A DNA stretch of 64,000 nt, from the NCBI GenBank assembly GCA_016182605.1, contig JACPGE010000080.1, forward strand, positions 1 through 64,000, in the 5' to 3' direction. The notes beneath the pieces were generated by a model. The model saw only the letters and a list, made by a program, of their open reading frames with translations. It did not search any database and was not told the DNA's origin. The position numbers and the translations under genes are program-made. Position 1 is the first letter of the stretch. Each line of letters starts with the position of its first letter. Source of the DNA: Candidatus Hydrogenedentota bacterium. Its GTDB lineage: Bacteria; Hydrogenedentota; Hydrogenedentia; Hydrogenedentales; JAEUWI01. This document shows, piece by piece, positions 27,601 to 41,072 of this stretch.

Positions 27601-29041
27601 CGCCCGCATAGGTGATGGTGTAGGTGATGGGGCCCGCCCGGGTTTCCGCGGCCGAAGGCGCGCCAATGGAAAGCGTGGGCCGCGTCTTGTCGATGGTATA
27701 GTCCTGACCAGAAGTGAAGCCGCCATTGCCGGCGCCTGCGCCCCCCAAGACCAGCGCGGAGAGGTTCAGGATGGAGTCGTCGTCGATCAGGTTGAGGCGT
27801 AGCGTGCCGTCGCCACTGCCCGTATTGACCGTTACGGTGCGCGTTGCGCCGGAATCGGCGGAGACCGTGGTTACTGCGGCGCCGCTCAGACCGGAGGTGC
27901 TCAGGGAGAAGTCGGACGTATCGACGCCGGTCACCGATTGCGAGAAGGCGACGGTATAGGAAACGGTATCCAGATTCGTCGTGCCGCCCGTATTGCGGAG
28001 AATCGACAGTACCTGCGGCGCCTGCCCTTCTCCCTCGCCTTCCCCTTCGCCCTCGCCTTCTCCTTCACCGCCGCCAGGGGGAGTGACATAGGGATTGATC
28101 ACGTGGACGTCGTATTGCACGTGCTGCAACTGCGGAGACTCCGGAATCGAGAAATTGTCGATCTCCACGGTGTATGTGGCGAGATCGGGTGGCGGGAAGA
28201 CAGTTGCAGGCGACCACACTATCGTGTTGTCGCCGTATCCCGATTCCAGTGCGAGCTTGGCATATTCAACGCGGTTGCCATCCACCGTCACGTGAATCTG
28301 GGCATTGGTGAAATCGGCATCCTCATGGGAGTAGGACCAGCGCTGAAAGACGACCTGAAACGGAACGTATCCGGCAGGGGGCCAGGCGACGGTATTCTTT
28401 GCGCCGGTGAAGGTCCCCAAAACGTAGATGGCGGCCGCGTCCGGCTGACTGGTGCTCTTTTCAGGAACCGAACCAATGCCCATGACCTGCTGCCCTGGAA
28501 ACATGAGCCATCGGCGGTGGGGCACGGCCGTATTGACAAAGCCGAGGTCTTCGAACAGCACATTGACGGCTTTGGGGCCGATGGCGTTCAGGGTAATATC
28601 GGAACGTGCCGCGCCGTTGCGTCCGGCTTCGGTGTAGCACAGCAAATTGGAGGGTGGGTTGTGGCTCAGGTGCTTGTTCACGGAGAAGATCAGGGAGGCC
28701 GCCTGGCACTCGGCGTTGAAGGTGGCATCGGTTGTGATGTCGGCATTCAGGCCGGCCATGGCCCGGAAGTAATTGATCCGCAGAAGGGTGGCATCCATGA
28801 AAGCCTGGCTCAGGGTTCCCGGGGTGCAGGAACTGTGGTTCCCGGTCCAGCCGTGGGCGACCCCCTCCGAGGCCAGATAGACGTCATGAAAGAAGTCGTA
28901 GACCGCCTGGTGGCTGGAGGTGTCGACGGAGAGGCCGGGATTTTGCGCCGCGAGCGGCGGAGCCATGAGGAGTAATGCGGCAGCCAGGAAGGGCAAGGAG
29001 ACGAATCTACGAATCGTCACGGCACCGCGATTAATAGTCAT
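21626..29041 (-). CDS. Giant secreted protein: CAP domain, 15 Ig-like repeats, EF-hands, C-terminal membrane tail
   Basis: A 2471-residue exported protein. Order: signal peptide (about 1-32); SCP/CAP domain (about 40-310); short (GE)n linker (about 323-339). Module 1 has a beta domain opening VLSILRN, seven ~95-residue Ig-like repeats (each opening near I-x-x-P-S and GPV-[ST]-[FY]), and a DUF5011-like domain ending VLDNC. Another (GE)n linker (about 1262-1270) leads to module 2: the same plan with eight Ig repeats. A (GE)n stretch of ~60 residues (about 2298-2360) precedes an EF-hand pair ([24 protein letters not shown]) and the tail [28 protein letters not shown]. Probably a calcium-binding, membrane-tethered surface adhesin or matrix protein; function is inference. 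Transcribed from its own promoter. Confidence 0.9.
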   Translation of the reverse strand: MTINRGAVTIRRFVSLPFLAAALLLMAPPLAAQNPGLSVDTSSHQAVYDFFHDVYLASEGVAHGWTGNHSSCTPGTLSQAFMDATLLRINYFRAMAGLNADITTDATFNAECQAASLIFSVNKHLSHNPPSNLLCYTEAGRNGAARSDITLNAIGPKAVNVLFEDLGFVNTAVPHRRWLMFPGQQVMGIGSVPEKSTSQPDAAAIYVLGTFTGAKNTVAWPPAGYVPFQVVFQRWSYSHEDADFTNAQIHVTVDGNRVEYAKLALESGYGDNTIVWSPATVFPPPDLATYTVEIDNFSIPESPQLQHVQYDVHVINPYVTPPGGGEGEGEGEGEGEGEGQAPQVLSILRNTGGTTNLDTVSYTVAFSQSVTGVDTSDFSLSTSGLSGAAVTTVSADSGATRTVTVNTGSGDGTLRLNLIDDDSILNLSALVLGGAGAGNGGFTSGQDYTIDKTRPTLSIGAPSAAETRAGPITYTITYAGASAVSLSNANVTLNTTGTATGSVAVSGSGSTARTVTLSGITGDGALGISLAAGTATDLAGNTTLAAGPSGTFNVDNTAPVVSIGAPSVAATRTGPVSFLVSYSGATNVSISNSMILNTTGTATATITGSGSGLTNRTVTLSNISGNGALSISIAASSARDAANNKSVLTGPSDAITVDNTPPSIGISAPSAAVTKNGPVAYTVTYTGANAISLESGAISPIVTGTATGTVAVSPLSEFARTVTVSNITGDGALGFAIAPGTASDTLGNTASAAGPSTTFTVDNTPPAVSIGVPSSLLTSNGPVSYTVAYSGANAINLSAGDVSLMTTGTATGTVSVTGADTSSRIVSISGISGNGTIQIALPAGTASDAAGNTAPAAGPSTTFAVDDTALTASISAPSLTHTTGGPVSYSITYGGATNVTLSNADVSLNATGSANATVAVSGSGLLSRTVTLSNITGDGALAISLADGTAVNALAMPAPATGPSAPFVVDNTPPAVTIGPPSVSATQSGPVSFTVEYDGASNITLAEGDVSLNRTGSATGTVDVSGDGNSARTVTLSNLSGTGTLGIALDAATASDTAGNLSPAAGPSSTIVVDDTSVTATIGAPSILLTRTGPVSFEVSYAGASTITLSNADLTLNTTGTANAALNVSGAGTLSPTVTLSGITGDGTLGFTIAAATATGSVGQLAPAIGPSETVVVDNTAPEITIAGGDARVLDCDAPFSVPTATALDDVDGELTEDIAVSGDTVNTDTPGQYEIDYSVSDAAGNPALQTLTVEVLDNCTSGEGEGEGEMAPPTVVSILRNDPSPGNLGVVGYSVVFSNSVTGAGVGDFTLTSSGITGASVTGVSADNGAARVVTVNTGNGDGTLRLDLVDDDSIRNLSNLPLGGPGANNGNFNAGQTYTLDKTAPTLSIEAPSASITNSGPVNYTINYSGATDILLSPAQVSLNATGSATGTMSVSGNGTASRTVSISNISGNGTLGISIAAGSATDSAGNSAPATGPSATFTVDSAPPDVSIGAPSTVLSNAGPVLYTVTYTGASAVTLSNASVLMNTTGTANGSINVTGSDNTARTVSISNLTGNGTIGISLAPGTAGDSAGNTAPAAGPSATASVDTTPPAIEIGAPSVLLTRNGPVSYPVTYIGASTVSLSNAQVSLTSAGTATGTIAVSGTGTTSRTVTISAITGNGALGISIANASATDAAGNNAPAAVSGTPVTVDDTALTLDLGTPSVESTRSGPVTYTVAYGGAESIALTNAKLTLNATGTATGSLAVSGAGTAVRTVTIANIAGNGTLGISVAAGSATDIFGNPAPPAGPSPTFTVDNTPPEISVGSPSKVLTNSEPVDFSVNYTGANSVSLSSASVTLIKTGTADGAVSVSGAGLSSRTVTVSEISGNGALAIAIAAGTAIDSAGNPAPATGPSTPVTVDDTAVTLTLDPPSAILTRNGPVSYALTYGGANAINLSAANVTLNKTGTANASIAVTGSGTASRTVTLSAIAGDGTLGISIAAGTASSTGGSTAPAAGPSTTFAVDNIAPSLIIGAPSSSLASTGPVSFPISYAGANVISLTENKVFLNTTGTAQGTISVSGAGSQSRVVTIAGITGNGAMGISIAAATAMDSAGNSAPAAGPSNSVTVDDTALTIALGAPSTSITKTNPVSYEVAYAGANAITLSNSDVTVNKTGTATGTAVVSGDTPDSRTVTISAISGNGALGISIAPNTASNAMGDFAPEIGPSETFAVDTTAPVIEVDVGDEVTIDCGDLFVEPIVSASDDVDGGLTTSIVRLGDVVTTGIPGQYNVIYTVTDTAGNMDTATVLVTILDNCAVGEGEGEGEGEGEGEGEGEGEGEGEGEGEGEGEGEGEGEGEGEGEGEGEGEGEGEGEGEGESELTPQEVEELRNGFNASDTNGDGLLSLDEVRLALQENVSLEDFESIDINGDTQLSVAEIEAWLDDNTTPPSGCGQAKAFVQDQYKKHFGDLFLLGMLAIALLASSRINYRK
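21961..22148. repeat. Hexanucleotide repeat encoding (Gly-Glu)n
   Basis: On the plus strand about 31 imperfect units of YTCRCC/YTCGCC. Coding on the minus strand for Gly-Glu dipeptides. The third-position variation (GAG/GAA, GGC/GGT) shows the tract is not perfectly uniform. Its length is likely to vary between strains. Confidence 0.9.
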
Positions 29042-29097
29042 TGTACTTTAGCCACATCCGTTCACGCTGTCACGCAAGACATACTGAATGAGCCCGA

Positions 29098-29126
29098 ATC
29101 ATAACACAAGTTCGAAAATTAGGCAA
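29098..29126 (-). promoter_or_regulatory. Sigma70-type promoter for the giant CAP/Ig gene
   Basis: On the minus strand TTGCCT (29126-29121), a 17-base spacer, TATGAT (29103-29098; 5 of 6). The leader to the ATG at 29041 is about 50 bases. Just upstream is a hairpin-forming GGCAAAAA / TTTTTGCC pair whose last arm overlaps the -35, perhaps the terminator of the preceding gene. The rest of 29127-29339 shows no gene. Confidence 0.55.
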
Positions 29127-29339
29127 AAAAAGCGCATTTTTGCCGCTCGTGTAAAGTCCAACCCCTGAGATGCTTACGTGAAGGGGCGGCCGAGCAGTTT
29201 TCGCGCCAGCGCCACGCAGCCGCAACGGGAACAGGGCACGATAGATGTCCGGAATGCAACGCGGCCTTGCAGACCGCATCCGGTCGACAAGAACTCGCCG
29301 AACCTCGTGCCCACCGGAAGGTGGACAGCCACTTCCAGG

Positions 29340-32894
<3,555 letters not shown>

Positions 32895-33081
32895 GAATGG
32901 AGCCCCATCCTTTGTGACCGCACTTCCATTGCGGATGGCGCACAGCGGTCAAACTGCCCAGGGGAGTATGCGTCCCGAATGGCGGCCCTTGGCACGCCAG
33001 AATCACCACTCCCTGCACCCGTCTATATAGAAGACTACAAGCTGTTGCGCTGAAAGTCAATCTCAGCCGGGCGCATACAGC

Positions 33082-33112
33082 AAGAAAAACGGCCACCCGT
33101 GGGGAGTGGCCG
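33082..33112 (-). terminator. Rho-independent terminator of the 62-residue protein gene
   Basis: On the minus strand the stem CGGCCACTC / GGGTGGCCG (9 bp, one G-U) has a loop of five bases and is followed by TTTTTCTT. It lies ~33 bases after the stop at 33145. Confidence 0.85.
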
Positions 33113-33144
33113 CTTTCAGGAAGGGGAAGCAGAAAGGCTGAAAT

Positions 33145-33333
33145 CTATTGAATATCGGGGGTCCAGCGGGAGATAAACGCCTGCCAGCCTGAGAGCCGGC
33201 GGAGCGCAATGTTGGTGTAGTTTTGGCGTTTCATCTTGTCGAATGCATCCAGTTTGTCCCGGGCGATGACGGTACCCTCTTCGACAATGCTCTCCGAATC
33301 ATGAACGGTTGCGCTGTACTCATAAACTTCCAT
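33145..33333 (-). CDS. Small protein resembling a type II secretion F N-terminal segment
   Basis: A 62-residue soluble protein. The order VYEYSATVHD, EEGTVIARDKLDAFDKMKRQ and NIALRRLS resembles the start of GspF/PilC proteins (Y-x-Y-x-A ... EG-x-[IV]-x-A ... A-x-x-x-L), but nothing of the membrane part follows. AAGGAG lies ahead of the ATG and a strong terminator follows, so it is a real monocistronic gene. Function unknown. Confidence 0.7.
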   Translation of the reverse strand: MEVYEYSATVHDSESIVEEGTVIARDKLDAFDKMKRQNYTNIALRRLSGWQAFISRWTPDIQ

Positions 33334-33610
33334 GAGTCTGGCTCCTTATCGCCCACTCCGGGCCCGAGCATCTACCCAGCCCGCCCGACGAAACCCTATA
33401 GCAATATTGAAGGCGAGCAATCCCTCGCGTGCCGCGACCAAGGCGGCTCCCATCGCCGTCACACTCTATAAGTACCCCAATCAATTGACAACGGCACAGG
33501 GTGTTCCAGAACGGAATAAACCAAATGTTATCAAGGGCTTAGGGGCTCTAAAAACCGATCGCCTAATCGCCTTATTCGCAGTTTGAGAAATCTTGGCGCC
33601 TCCCTGCGCC

Positions 33611-35077
33611 TCAATGGGCGGTCGGGACCGGCGTTGCCTCTGCCGCTATCTCGGTGGATGACCAGGGAGCGCCCAAGAGGTACTCCAGATCCGTGGCGGC
33701 TTGATGCTTGTCGTGCAGGGCGTCCAGAAACTCCAGTTGGAACTGCATAAGATTGCGCATGCTTTCAAGCAGGGTCATGAGGGTGATCTCTTCGTCGCCG
33801 GCCGCGTAGCCGGCGCGCAGCCCTTCGAGGGCCACATCCTCCTTGACAAGGAGTTCGTCGGCGTAGAGGGCCATGCGCCGTGTCGCGTCGTCCCACATGA
33901 AGCGGGCCTCCCGCGCCATGCTTTCCATCTTTCGGAGTTCGTCCTGTTTGTGGCGCTGCGTGGCGGCCACCATGTGCTGTTTTTCGAGAACGCCCGCCTT
34001 GATGCGCTTTCTCCAGATCGGCAGGTTCACACCGATGCTGACGGAGATTTCGTCTTGCGGGTCACGCCGTGGATCTTCGTAGAGAAAGGTGTCGTAGATA
34101 TCGAGCGCAGCGGCCGCGTCAAGCATTTCGGCGCCGCCTGCAATGCCGCCGAGCATGCGGTAGGTCTGGAGTTTTCCTGGCGCGTAGGGGTTGTTGGGCT
34201 CGGGCCGTTCGTCGCGGTTGCGGAGGTAGTCGATCCCCACGGTGATGTCGGGGCGTCCCATGCGGCGGGCAAGCTCCACTTCTTTTTCTTCCGCCTCCAC
34301 GGTGTGGTCGAACATGCGCAGCGAGGGGTTGCTCGCGAGGAGGATGGGCCCCAGGGTGTCTGCGGCGGGCGGCTCATCAGGAAAAGCGGTGGAGGCCGGG
34401 AAGGGCAGGGCGCCGTCTTGCGGGCGGCCGAGCGCGGCATTGAGCGCGGCGCGGCGTACGGGTTCCATCTGTTCGAGTTCCCGGAGCATGTCGTTCATTC
34501 TTGCGAGTTCAATCTCGGTGCGCAGGACTTCATTCTGCGGGGACCACCCGGAGGCGTAGCGGGAGGCGGCGATCTCGGCCGACTCCTTCATCAACGAGAT
34601 CTGCCCCCCCATGATGGCGAGCCGATCCCCGAGGTTGGCGTATTTGAAATAGGCGCTCTTTACTTCTCTGAACACGGCGTTGCGCTGTTCGTGCAGGTGG
34701 GCCAGCCAGTACTCCGCGTCGGCCATGGCCTTTTCCTTGCGCACCCTGCGCGTGCCGAACCAGGGGAACTTCTGCATGAGCGCGACCATAAAATAGCTTT
34801 CGCTCGATCGCAGGAATTGCGTGTAGGTGAACTCCGTGTCTTCCAGGGCGCCCGCCTGCGGAATGCGCTCCATGGCGGCGAGCCAGTCTTCGTAATGGGC
34901 TTTCAGCAGCGGGTGATTTTCCACGGCTTCGAGCAGGTAGCCGCGCAACTCCTCATTGCCCGCAAAGAAGGCCGGTTCCGTATCGGGGGAGGCTTCCTCC
35001 GCCGGGGCCGTGCCGGCGCACAGGGCCAAGAGGAGCAGCGCGCAGATGCCTGCCCGCCGCGGGTGGGTCTGTATCAT
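33611..35077 (-). CDS. TolC-family outer-membrane efflux channel (CusC-like)
   Basis: A 488-residue exported protein with signal peptide (about 1-26) and the long helical-hairpin pattern of TolC/OEP proteins (NHPLLKAHYEDW, SRYASGWSPQNEVLRTEIELARM, ARRMGRPDITVGIDY, EISVSIGVNLPIWR, LEFLDALHDKHQAATDLEYLLG). It forms the outer-membrane duct of the efflux system. Its ATG overlaps the stop of the RND pump gene (ATGA), with AAGGA upstream, so it is the last gene of the operon. The following 33334-33610 gap shows no feature. Confidence 0.9.
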   Translation of the reverse strand: MIQTHPRRAGICALLLLALCAGTAPAEEASPDTEPAFFAGNEELRGYLLEAVENHPLLKAHYEDWLAAMERIPQAGALEDTEFTYTQFLRSSESYFMVALMQKFPWFGTRRVRKEKAMADAEYWLAHLHEQRNAVFREVKSAYFKYANLGDRLAIMGGQISLMKESAEIAASRYASGWSPQNEVLRTEIELARMNDMLRELEQMEPVRRAALNAALGRPQDGALPFPASTAFPDEPPAADTLGPILLASNPSLRMFDHTVEAEEKEVELARRMGRPDITVGIDYLRNRDERPEPNNPYAPGKLQTYRMLGGIAGGAEMLDAAAALDIYDTFLYEDPRRDPQDEISVSIGVNLPIWRKRIKAGVLEKQHMVAATQRHKQDELRKMESMAREARFMWDDATRRMALYADELLVKEDVALEGLRAGYAAGDEEITLMTLLESMRNLMQFQLEFLDALHDKHQAATDLEYLLGAPWSSTEIAAEATPVPTAH

Positions 35078-38000
35078 GACAAAGTCCTTTCCTTGGCAAA
35101 GAGTTGCCGTTGGCTAAGGGAGATGTAGATGTAGAAGATGATGGGGTAGAGAATCAACTCGATGAGGAAACTGAAGAGCAGCCCGCCGATCATGGGCGCG
35201 GCGAGCCGGCGCATAACGTCGGCGCCGGTGCCCTCGGCCCACAAAAGGGGCACGAGCCCGATGAAGGTGGAGGCGATGGTCATTGCCTTCGGGCGGATGC
35301 GCATGACGGCGCCGTCGTGCACGGCGCGCCAGAGATCGTCCCGGGTGCTCATGCGGCCTTCGGCGCGGAAGCGCTGGAAACTGTTGTCGAGATATAGAAG
35401 CATGACCATGCCGGTTTCCGCGTCGAGTCCTGCGAGGGCGATGATGCCGATCACGACGGCGAGCGAAAGGTTGTAGTCGAGGAAGTGCATGAACCAGAAG
35501 GCGCCGACGAGACTGAAGGGCACCGCGAGCATGACCACGAAGACCCGGAACCAGCTTCTGGAACTGATGTAGAGCAGAAGGACGATCGAGATCAGGGTGA
35601 CGGCGGTTGCCGCGGTGAGGCGGGGGATGGTCTTTTCCCAAAACTCGAATTGCCCGGCGAAGACGAGCGAGTAGCCGGCCGGCAGGTCGAGGTTTTCGGC
35701 AACGGCCTGCCGCGCTTCGGCGATGTAGCCCCCGAGATCGCGGCCCGCAATGTCGACATAGATCCAGGCCGTGCGTTGCGCGTTTTCGCTGCGGATCATG
35801 GGCGGCCCCGGATTGATTCGCAGCTTGGCCAGTTGCCCGAGCGGCACAGGGTTGCCCGAGGCCGTGGTGATCAGCAGGCGTTCCAGTGCGGGGATATCGT
35901 CCCGCAGTTCCCGCGCATAACGCAGGTTCAACGGATAGCGCTCCAGGCCCTCCACGGTGGTGGTGATGTTCATGCCGCCCGCGGCCGCCTGGATGACGTC
36001 TTGCACATCGCCCGTGGTGAGGCCGTAGCGCGCGGCGGCCTTCCGGTCGATGTCGAAATCGAGATAATAGCCTCCCATGGTGCGCTCCGCATAGGCGCTC
36101 ACCGTGCCGGGTATCGTGCGCACGGCGCTGGCGGCCTGTTCCGCGAGTTCGCTGAGCACGCTCAGATCCGGGCCCAGGATCTTGATGCCCACAGGCGTCT
36201 TGATACCGGTCGCCAGCATGTTGATGCGGTTCTCGATGGGGTAGGGCCAGGCGTTGGCCACGCCCGGGAGGGAACAGATCGCGTTGAGCCCCTGATGCTG
36301 GGAGCCATCGGCGTCGCTCCAGCCATACTTCAACTCGTCCATCGTGATCGGGCGCCGTTCCGGCCAGAAGCGGGTGAGCGGACTCTTGATCCAATCGGGC
36401 CACTCGCTGAAGAAACGCGTGAGGGTGCGGTGGCGCCACGCCGCCCGATCCGGATTCAATTGCACCACGGTTTCGATCATGGAAAGCGGCGCGGGGTCGG
36501 TGGCGGAATCGGCGCGGCCGATCTTGCCGTGAACGGAGAGGACCTCGGGCAGCGTTGCGATGAGTTTGTCGGTTTGTTGCAGGAGTTCGCGGCTCTTCAT
36601 CACGCTGATGCTGGGGTCGGTGGTCGGCATGTAGAGCAGGTCGCCCTCATCCAAGGGGGGCATGAACTCCGTCCCCATGCGTGACATGGGATACCACATG
36701 GAAGCCAAGGCGCCAATCGAGAGCGCGATGATCAACCAGCGGTAGCGCATCGCGAGATGGAAGAAGGGGTTGTAGATCCATTGGAGCAGGCTGCTGATGG
36801 GGCTGTGCTGCTCGTGGATGATTTTCTGGGGAACCAGGAGCATGCCCACGAACACGGCCCAGCCGGTGGCCAGGGCGTGCCGCCACGGCAGTAAGGCATC
36901 GTTTTGCCCGGCGAGCCACCACAGCAGCGCGGCGGGGACAAACATGGCGAGCAGCGTGATTAACAGATTCCGGCGCCAGCCCCATTCTCTGGGCAGCACG
37001 CGCGGCGAGATGAAGTAATACATCAGCACCGGAATGATCGTGATGCTGAGAATGGCGGCGGCGGCCATGGCGGCCGTTTTTGTGAAGGCGAGCGGCCTGA
37101 AAAGCCGGCCCGCTTCTCCGCCGAGCACGAAGACCGGCATGAAGCTCACGGTAATGATGAGAAGCGAGAAGAAGAGTTGCGGCCCCACTTCCTGCGCGGC
37201 TTCGAGGATGATCTTGTAGCGCGGCTCGGGAGGCTCGCCGCGTTTTACCCGCTCCTCCTCGCGATCGAGGTGTTTGTGGCCATTCTCCACCATCACGATG
37301 GAGGAGTCGACCACCACACCGATGGCGATGGCAATGCCGCCGAGAGACATGATGTTGGCGTTGATGCCGCACAGGTGCATGATCAGCAGGGCGACGAGGA
37401 CGCTAGAGGGCACGACGAAGACGGCGACCAGTTCGCTGCGCGCGTGCAGGAGGAAGAGGATACAGACGAGGCCGACGACGATGATTTCTTCGATCAGAGT
37501 GCGTTGCAGGGTGTGAATGGAACGGGCGATCAATGCGGAGCGATCGTAGGTGGGTATGATTTTGACCCCGGGCGGCAGGCCGTTCTCCAGATCGAAGAGC
37601 TTGTTCTTGACGTCCTGGATGACTTTGTAGGCGTTTTCGCCGAAGCGCGCGACGACCACGGCGCCCGCGGCTTCGCCGATGCCGTTGAATTCGCCGACGC
37701 CGCGGCGGGCTTCGCCGCCAATCTGCACGGTGGCGACATCGCGCAACAAGATGGGCACGCCATCCAAGCCCATACCCACGGGCGTCTGTTCGAGGTCGGG
37801 AAGACCCTTGAGATAGCCCCGGCTGCGGATCATGTATTCGTTTTCGCCCAGTTCGATGACGGAGCCCCCGACGTCGTTGTTGGAACGCTGGATCGCCATT
37901 TCGATTTCGGCCAGGGGCAGGTTGTAGGCCTGCAACTTCTGCGGGTCGAGCAGGACCTGGTACTGCTGCACGTAGCCGCCAATGGGCGCCACTTCCGAGA

Positions 38001-38682
38001 CGCCATCCACGGCAGTGAGGGGATAGCGCAGGTACCAGTCTTGCAGGCTGCGCAAGCGGGCGAGGTCCTGGTTGGCCGGCAGCAATTCCTTGCCGGTAAG
38101 GGGGCACTCGCCGGGACTTTCGAAGGCCCGCACGCGCTCGAGGCGTTTTTGTGCTTCGTGCGGCGCTTCCTCCGCAGTGGCATACCAGCGCTCCTCCGCC
38201 TTGTCGTGCCAGAGCCCCTTGGGATAGTCGGGGGAGTAATAGCCGGGGTACAGGACATACTGATAGACCCAGCCGACGCCCGTGGCATCGGGCCCGAGCT
38301 TGGGCTCAATGCCCTGGGGCAGGCGGTCCCGCGCAAAGTTGAGGTATTCCAACACACGGCTGCGCGCCCAGTAGATGTCCGTGCCGTCTTCGAAGAGGAC
38401 ATAGACGAAGGACTGCTCGAACATGCTGAAGCCGCGCACGGCGGTGGAGCCTGGCACGGAGAGCATGGCGCTAGCGAGGGGATAGGTCACCTGGTCGTCC
38501 ACCACTTGCGGGTTCTGTCCCGGGAACTCGGTGGTGACGATGACCTGCACGTCGGAAAGATCCGGTATGGCGTCCAGGCGCAGATGGAACACGCTCCAGA
38601 TGCTCAGCCCCACCAGCATGACGGTCATGATAAACACGAGCAGCCGGTTGTTCATGGAGGCTTCGATAATGCGCGCTATCAT
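35074..38682 (-). CDS. CusA/CzcA-type heavy-metal RND efflux pump
   Basis: A 1202-residue inner-membrane RND transporter with about 12 transmembrane helices. It contains family blocks DAIPDLSDVQVIV, GFSMFEQSFVYVLFEDGTDIYWARSRVLEYL and GIAIAIGVVVDSSIVM. The three methionines that bind Cu(I)/Ag(I) in E. coli CusA have counterparts (LLYMPTT, RINMLATGIK, GGMNITT), so copper/silver is the likely substrate. It is ~150 residues longer than CusA; insertions are in the first periplasmic domain (about 165-235, including ECPLTGKEL), around 590-640, and near 760-800. Overlaps both neighbours by ATGA. Confidence 0.93.
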   Translation of the reverse strand: MIARIIEASMNNRLLVFIMTVMLVGLSIWSVFHLRLDAIPDLSDVQVIVTTEFPGQNPQVVDDQVTYPLASAMLSVPGSTAVRGFSMFEQSFVYVLFEDGTDIYWARSRVLEYLNFARDRLPQGIEPKLGPDATGVGWVYQYVLYPGYYSPDYPKGLWHDKAEERWYATAEEAPHEAQKRLERVRAFESPGECPLTGKELLPANQDLARLRSLQDWYLRYPLTAVDGVSEVAPIGGYVQQYQVLLDPQKLQAYNLPLAEIEMAIQRSNNDVGGSVIELGENEYMIRSRGYLKGLPDLEQTPVGMGLDGVPILLRDVATVQIGGEARRGVGEFNGIGEAAGAVVVARFGENAYKVIQDVKNKLFDLENGLPPGVKIIPTYDRSALIARSIHTLQRTLIEEIIVVGLVCILFLLHARSELVAVFVVPSSVLVALLIMHLCGINANIMSLGGIAIAIGVVVDSSIVMVENGHKHLDREEERVKRGEPPEPRYKIILEAAQEVGPQLFFSLLIITVSFMPVFVLGGEAGRLFRPLAFTKTAAMAAAAILSITIIPVLMYYFISPRVLPREWGWRRNLLITLLAMFVPAALLWWLAGQNDALLPWRHALATGWAVFVGMLLVPQKIIHEQHSPISSLLQWIYNPFFHLAMRYRWLIIALSIGALASMWYPMSRMGTEFMPPLDEGDLLYMPTTDPSISVMKSRELLQQTDKLIATLPEVLSVHGKIGRADSATDPAPLSMIETVVQLNPDRAAWRHRTLTRFFSEWPDWIKSPLTRFWPERRPITMDELKYGWSDADGSQHQGLNAICSLPGVANAWPYPIENRINMLATGIKTPVGIKILGPDLSVLSELAEQAASAVRTIPGTVSAYAERTMGGYYLDFDIDRKAAARYGLTTGDVQDVIQAAAGGMNITTTVEGLERYPLNLRYARELRDDIPALERLLITTASGNPVPLGQLAKLRINPGPPMIRSENAQRTAWIYVDIAGRDLGGYIAEARQAVAENLDLPAGYSLVFAGQFEFWEKTIPRLTAATAVTLISIVLLLYISSRSWFRVFVVMLAVPFSLVGAFWFMHFLDYNLSLAVVIGIIALAGLDAETGMVMLLYLDNSFQRFRAEGRMSTRDDLWRAVHDGAVMRIRPKAMTIASTFIGLVPLLWAEGTGADVMRRLAAPMIGGLLFSFLIELILYPIIFYIYISLSQRQLFAKERTLS

Positions 38683-40502
38683 AAGGCCGCCTCCGGAGTG
38701 AGGGCGATATCCCGCACCACTTCGCCGCAGGCCTTCATTTCATCGCGGTAGTAGGGATTGGCGATCTCCGGCACGTTTTGAAGCCAAAAACCGGGGGCCA
38801 TGGTGCACTCCATCACGTAGAGGTGGGGCGCCACATCCACGGAGGGGACGACGCTTCCGGAGAGCTTCACCATCGCCGCGCTCAGAGCTTTGAAAGCTTC
38901 GCGCTGGTGTTCCAGGGGATGGCCCTCAAGCGCCTTTGCCGCCTCCAGTATGGCCGTGGCCCTTTCCCTCAAGCCGGGATCGACGGCCTTCTGGAGTGCC
39001 GCCGTGGCGGCAATCAAGGGAGAAAGTTCCAGGGGCGTGTCACTGGCGGGAACCGCGCCCAGTGAAGAACTCAATAGAAAGTATTCCCGGTAGAGAGGGT
39101 CCGCTGCGGGCAGGGGTTTGGCTTCACCGGCCGGCAGACTTTCCAGCAGGGAATCGGGCGCATCACTTCCGGCCCCGCCTGCTCCGGTCTTCGTACTTAA
39201 GAATTTTTGCACGGCCTCGCGCAACCTGCTTTCGGAATCGAGGAGAAACTGCCCACTGGTAACGACGAGTTCATTTTCCTGCAGGCCGGCAAGCACGGCG
39301 ACCTGACCGTCGCTGCCCTGGGAACCCAGTTCGAGGTCTCTGGGTTCGAAGTGCCCCGCTCCCTTGTCTACAAAGGCCACCTGGCGCGCGCCGGTATCGA
39401 TGATCGCCTCCCGGGGAATCAGGAGGGTCTCGCCGGGAAGGCTCGATCGCATAATGGCAGTGGCATACATGCCGGGGAGGAAGGCCATGCCGGGATTGTT
39501 GAGGGTCAGGCGCACCGTGGCGGCGCGCGTCATGGGTTCCACATGCGGGAAGATGAAAGAGACTTCGCCTTGAAGGGGCTCTGAAGACTTCGATTCCACG
39601 ACTGCGCTGATGGGCTGTCCCACTTGGACAAAGGGCAAATCCCGTTCAAAGATGGAGATGTCGAGCCAGAGCCGCGAATGGTCGACAATCTTCATCACCA
39701 TATCGCCGGCCATGATGCCCGCGCCTTGTATCACTTTCTTATCCAATACGTGGCCATCGGAGGGGCTGTAAAAGGTGATGGTTCTCGGCGGGGCGGACAA
39801 TGTGGCGAGGCTCTCGATTTGGGCACGCCCCAGACCCCACAGTTCGAGCTTGCGCGCGTTGCCTTCCGCAAGACCGCCGCCATGCTCACCGCGCTTCTTG
39901 AGGGCAATAAGCTCACTTACGGCCTGATAGACCTCCGGGCTGTACAGTTCGAAGAGGGGATCCCCCGCGGCAACGAACATCCCTTCCGTATCCGCGTGCA
40001 ATTTTTCGATCCAGCCATTCACGCGCAGATTGATCTCGTGCGCATTGGGCTCCGCCTCGCGCAAAGAGCCCACCGCGCGGATCTCCCGCGTGATGGAGCC
40101 CCGGCCCACGCTGGCCGTGCGCACGCCCATATTCTGCACCATCGCCGGGTCAATAGTGACGGCGCCCGCCACGTGTTCACCTGCCTGGGTCTGTTGCGCT
40201 AGCGGCACAAGCTGCATGTGGCAAATGGGGCAGAGGCCAGGCTTTTCCTGAATGACCTGGGGGTGCATGCTGCACGTCCACAGTTCAGCGGCTGTGGAAT
40301 CGGCAGGCATGCCGCTCTCCACAGCGCTGGAAGCCTCTGCGTGCGGGGCCTGGCGCCCGACGGCCTGAAGGATGCGTTCGTGCCAATGTGCGCCGGCGGC
40401 GAGACCCAGGCCCAGGGCCAGCGTTAATGCCAAGAAGGCCATCAGGCTGGCGCCCCGCGCCTGTTGTGGCCCCTTTGTGTGTTTTGAGGATGGATCACTC
40501 AT
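38679..40502 (-). CDS. CusB-type periplasmic adaptor with metal-binding and DUF3347-like domains
   Basis: A 607-residue membrane-fusion protein. An N-terminal membrane anchor (about 21-38) precedes a heavy-metal-binding domain (75-100: CSMHPQVIQ ... CPICHMQLVP), the barrel-sandwich/helical hairpin/beta-barrel core typical of CusB (about 110-450), and a C-terminal DUF3347-like helical domain (about 465-600: YREYFLLSSSL ... HLYVMECTMAPGFW ... NPYYRDEMKACGEV) containing Cys, Met and His. In CusB-type systems the adaptor hands Cu(I) to the pump; here both ends carry candidate metal sites. Stop overlaps the pump start. Confidence 0.92.
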   Translation of the reverse strand: MSDPSSKHTKGPQQARGASLMAFLALTLALGLGLAAGAHWHERILQAVGRQAPHAEASSAVESGMPADSTAAELWTCSMHPQVIQEKPGLCPICHMQLVPLAQQTQAGEHVAGAVTIDPAMVQNMGVRTASVGRGSITREIRAVGSLREAEPNAHEINLRVNGWIEKLHADTEGMFVAAGDPLFELYSPEVYQAVSELIALKKRGEHGGGLAEGNARKLELWGLGRAQIESLATLSAPPRTITFYSPSDGHVLDKKVIQGAGIMAGDMVMKIVDHSRLWLDISIFERDLPFVQVGQPISAVVESKSSEPLQGEVSFIFPHVEPMTRAATVRLTLNNPGMAFLPGMYATAIMRSSLPGETLLIPREAIIDTGARQVAFVDKGAGHFEPRDLELGSQGSDGQVAVLAGLQENELVVTSGQFLLDSESRLREAVQKFLSTKTGAGGAGSDAPDSLLESLPAGEAKPLPAADPLYREYFLLSSSLGAVPASDTPLELSPLIAATAALQKAVDPGLRERATAILEAAKALEGHPLEHQREAFKALSAAMVKLSGSVVPSVDVAPHLYVMECTMAPGFWLQNVPEIANPYYRDEMKACGEVVRDIALTPEAAL

Positions 40503-40636
40503 GATTAGACTCCGCGTGCGGGCTGTAGACCGGCACAGAAAAAGACCGCATACAACATGGAGAGGAGAAGAACGGTCATACGCGCAATCCGGACGTGATC
40601 ACTCACACGCCAGGCATCGGCGTTCGCGGAGGGCGA

Positions 40637-41053
40637 TCAGCAGCGAAAAACGTTGCTGTGCAGATAGGTCAGGGAGAAGTTTGGGAGGGGGCACACGGGG
40701 TCAACGGAAAGCCTGCCCAAGGGGAGGCTTTCGTCGATGGTCCAAGCGGCTACGGCAAGAGTTATGGCAGCGTGATCTTGGCCCCTGCGAGTGGACTGTT
40801 CCGGCAGTGCGGAGACTTCATGCCGGGGGAGCATAACGCCGCAAGCGCACCCCATCCTGGAGGTAGCCGAGGCGCTTTCCGAATCTGCGGAAGCATGGGT
40901 GGCAGGCGCATTGCAGCAGGATCCTGCGATCAAAACGGCGGCTGCTTTTGCAGGGGCGCAGCAGCAGCATTCCGCCTTCACCGGCAGCAGCCAAGCCGCA
41001 GTCAGCAAGACGCTCAAGAGCAGCGCCGTTATTCGTGTAGATTGCAGTTGCAT
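40637..41053 (-). CDS. Cys-rich exported protein at the head of the copper efflux operon
   Basis: A 138-residue protein with signal peptide (about 1-27, ending VKA) followed directly by ECCCCAPAK, then SCCNAP, a Ser/Ala/Asp spacer and MGCACGVMLPRHE. The mature protein would begin with a Cys cluster and also carries His and Met, as expected of a metal-binding periplasmic protein; the role is inferred from its place ahead of the adaptor gene. The ATG at 41053 has AGGGG five bases upstream and lies 20 bases from the -10 box. No family recognised. Confidence 0.7.
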   Translation of the reverse strand: MQLQSTRITALLLSVLLTAAWLLPVKAECCCCAPAKAAAVLIAGSCCNAPATHASADSESASATSRMGCACGVMLPRHEVSALPEQSTRRGQDHAAITLAVAAWTIDESLPLGRLSVDPVCPLPNFSLTYLHSNVFRC

Positions 41054-41072
41054 AGAACCCCTGTTGGACTCA

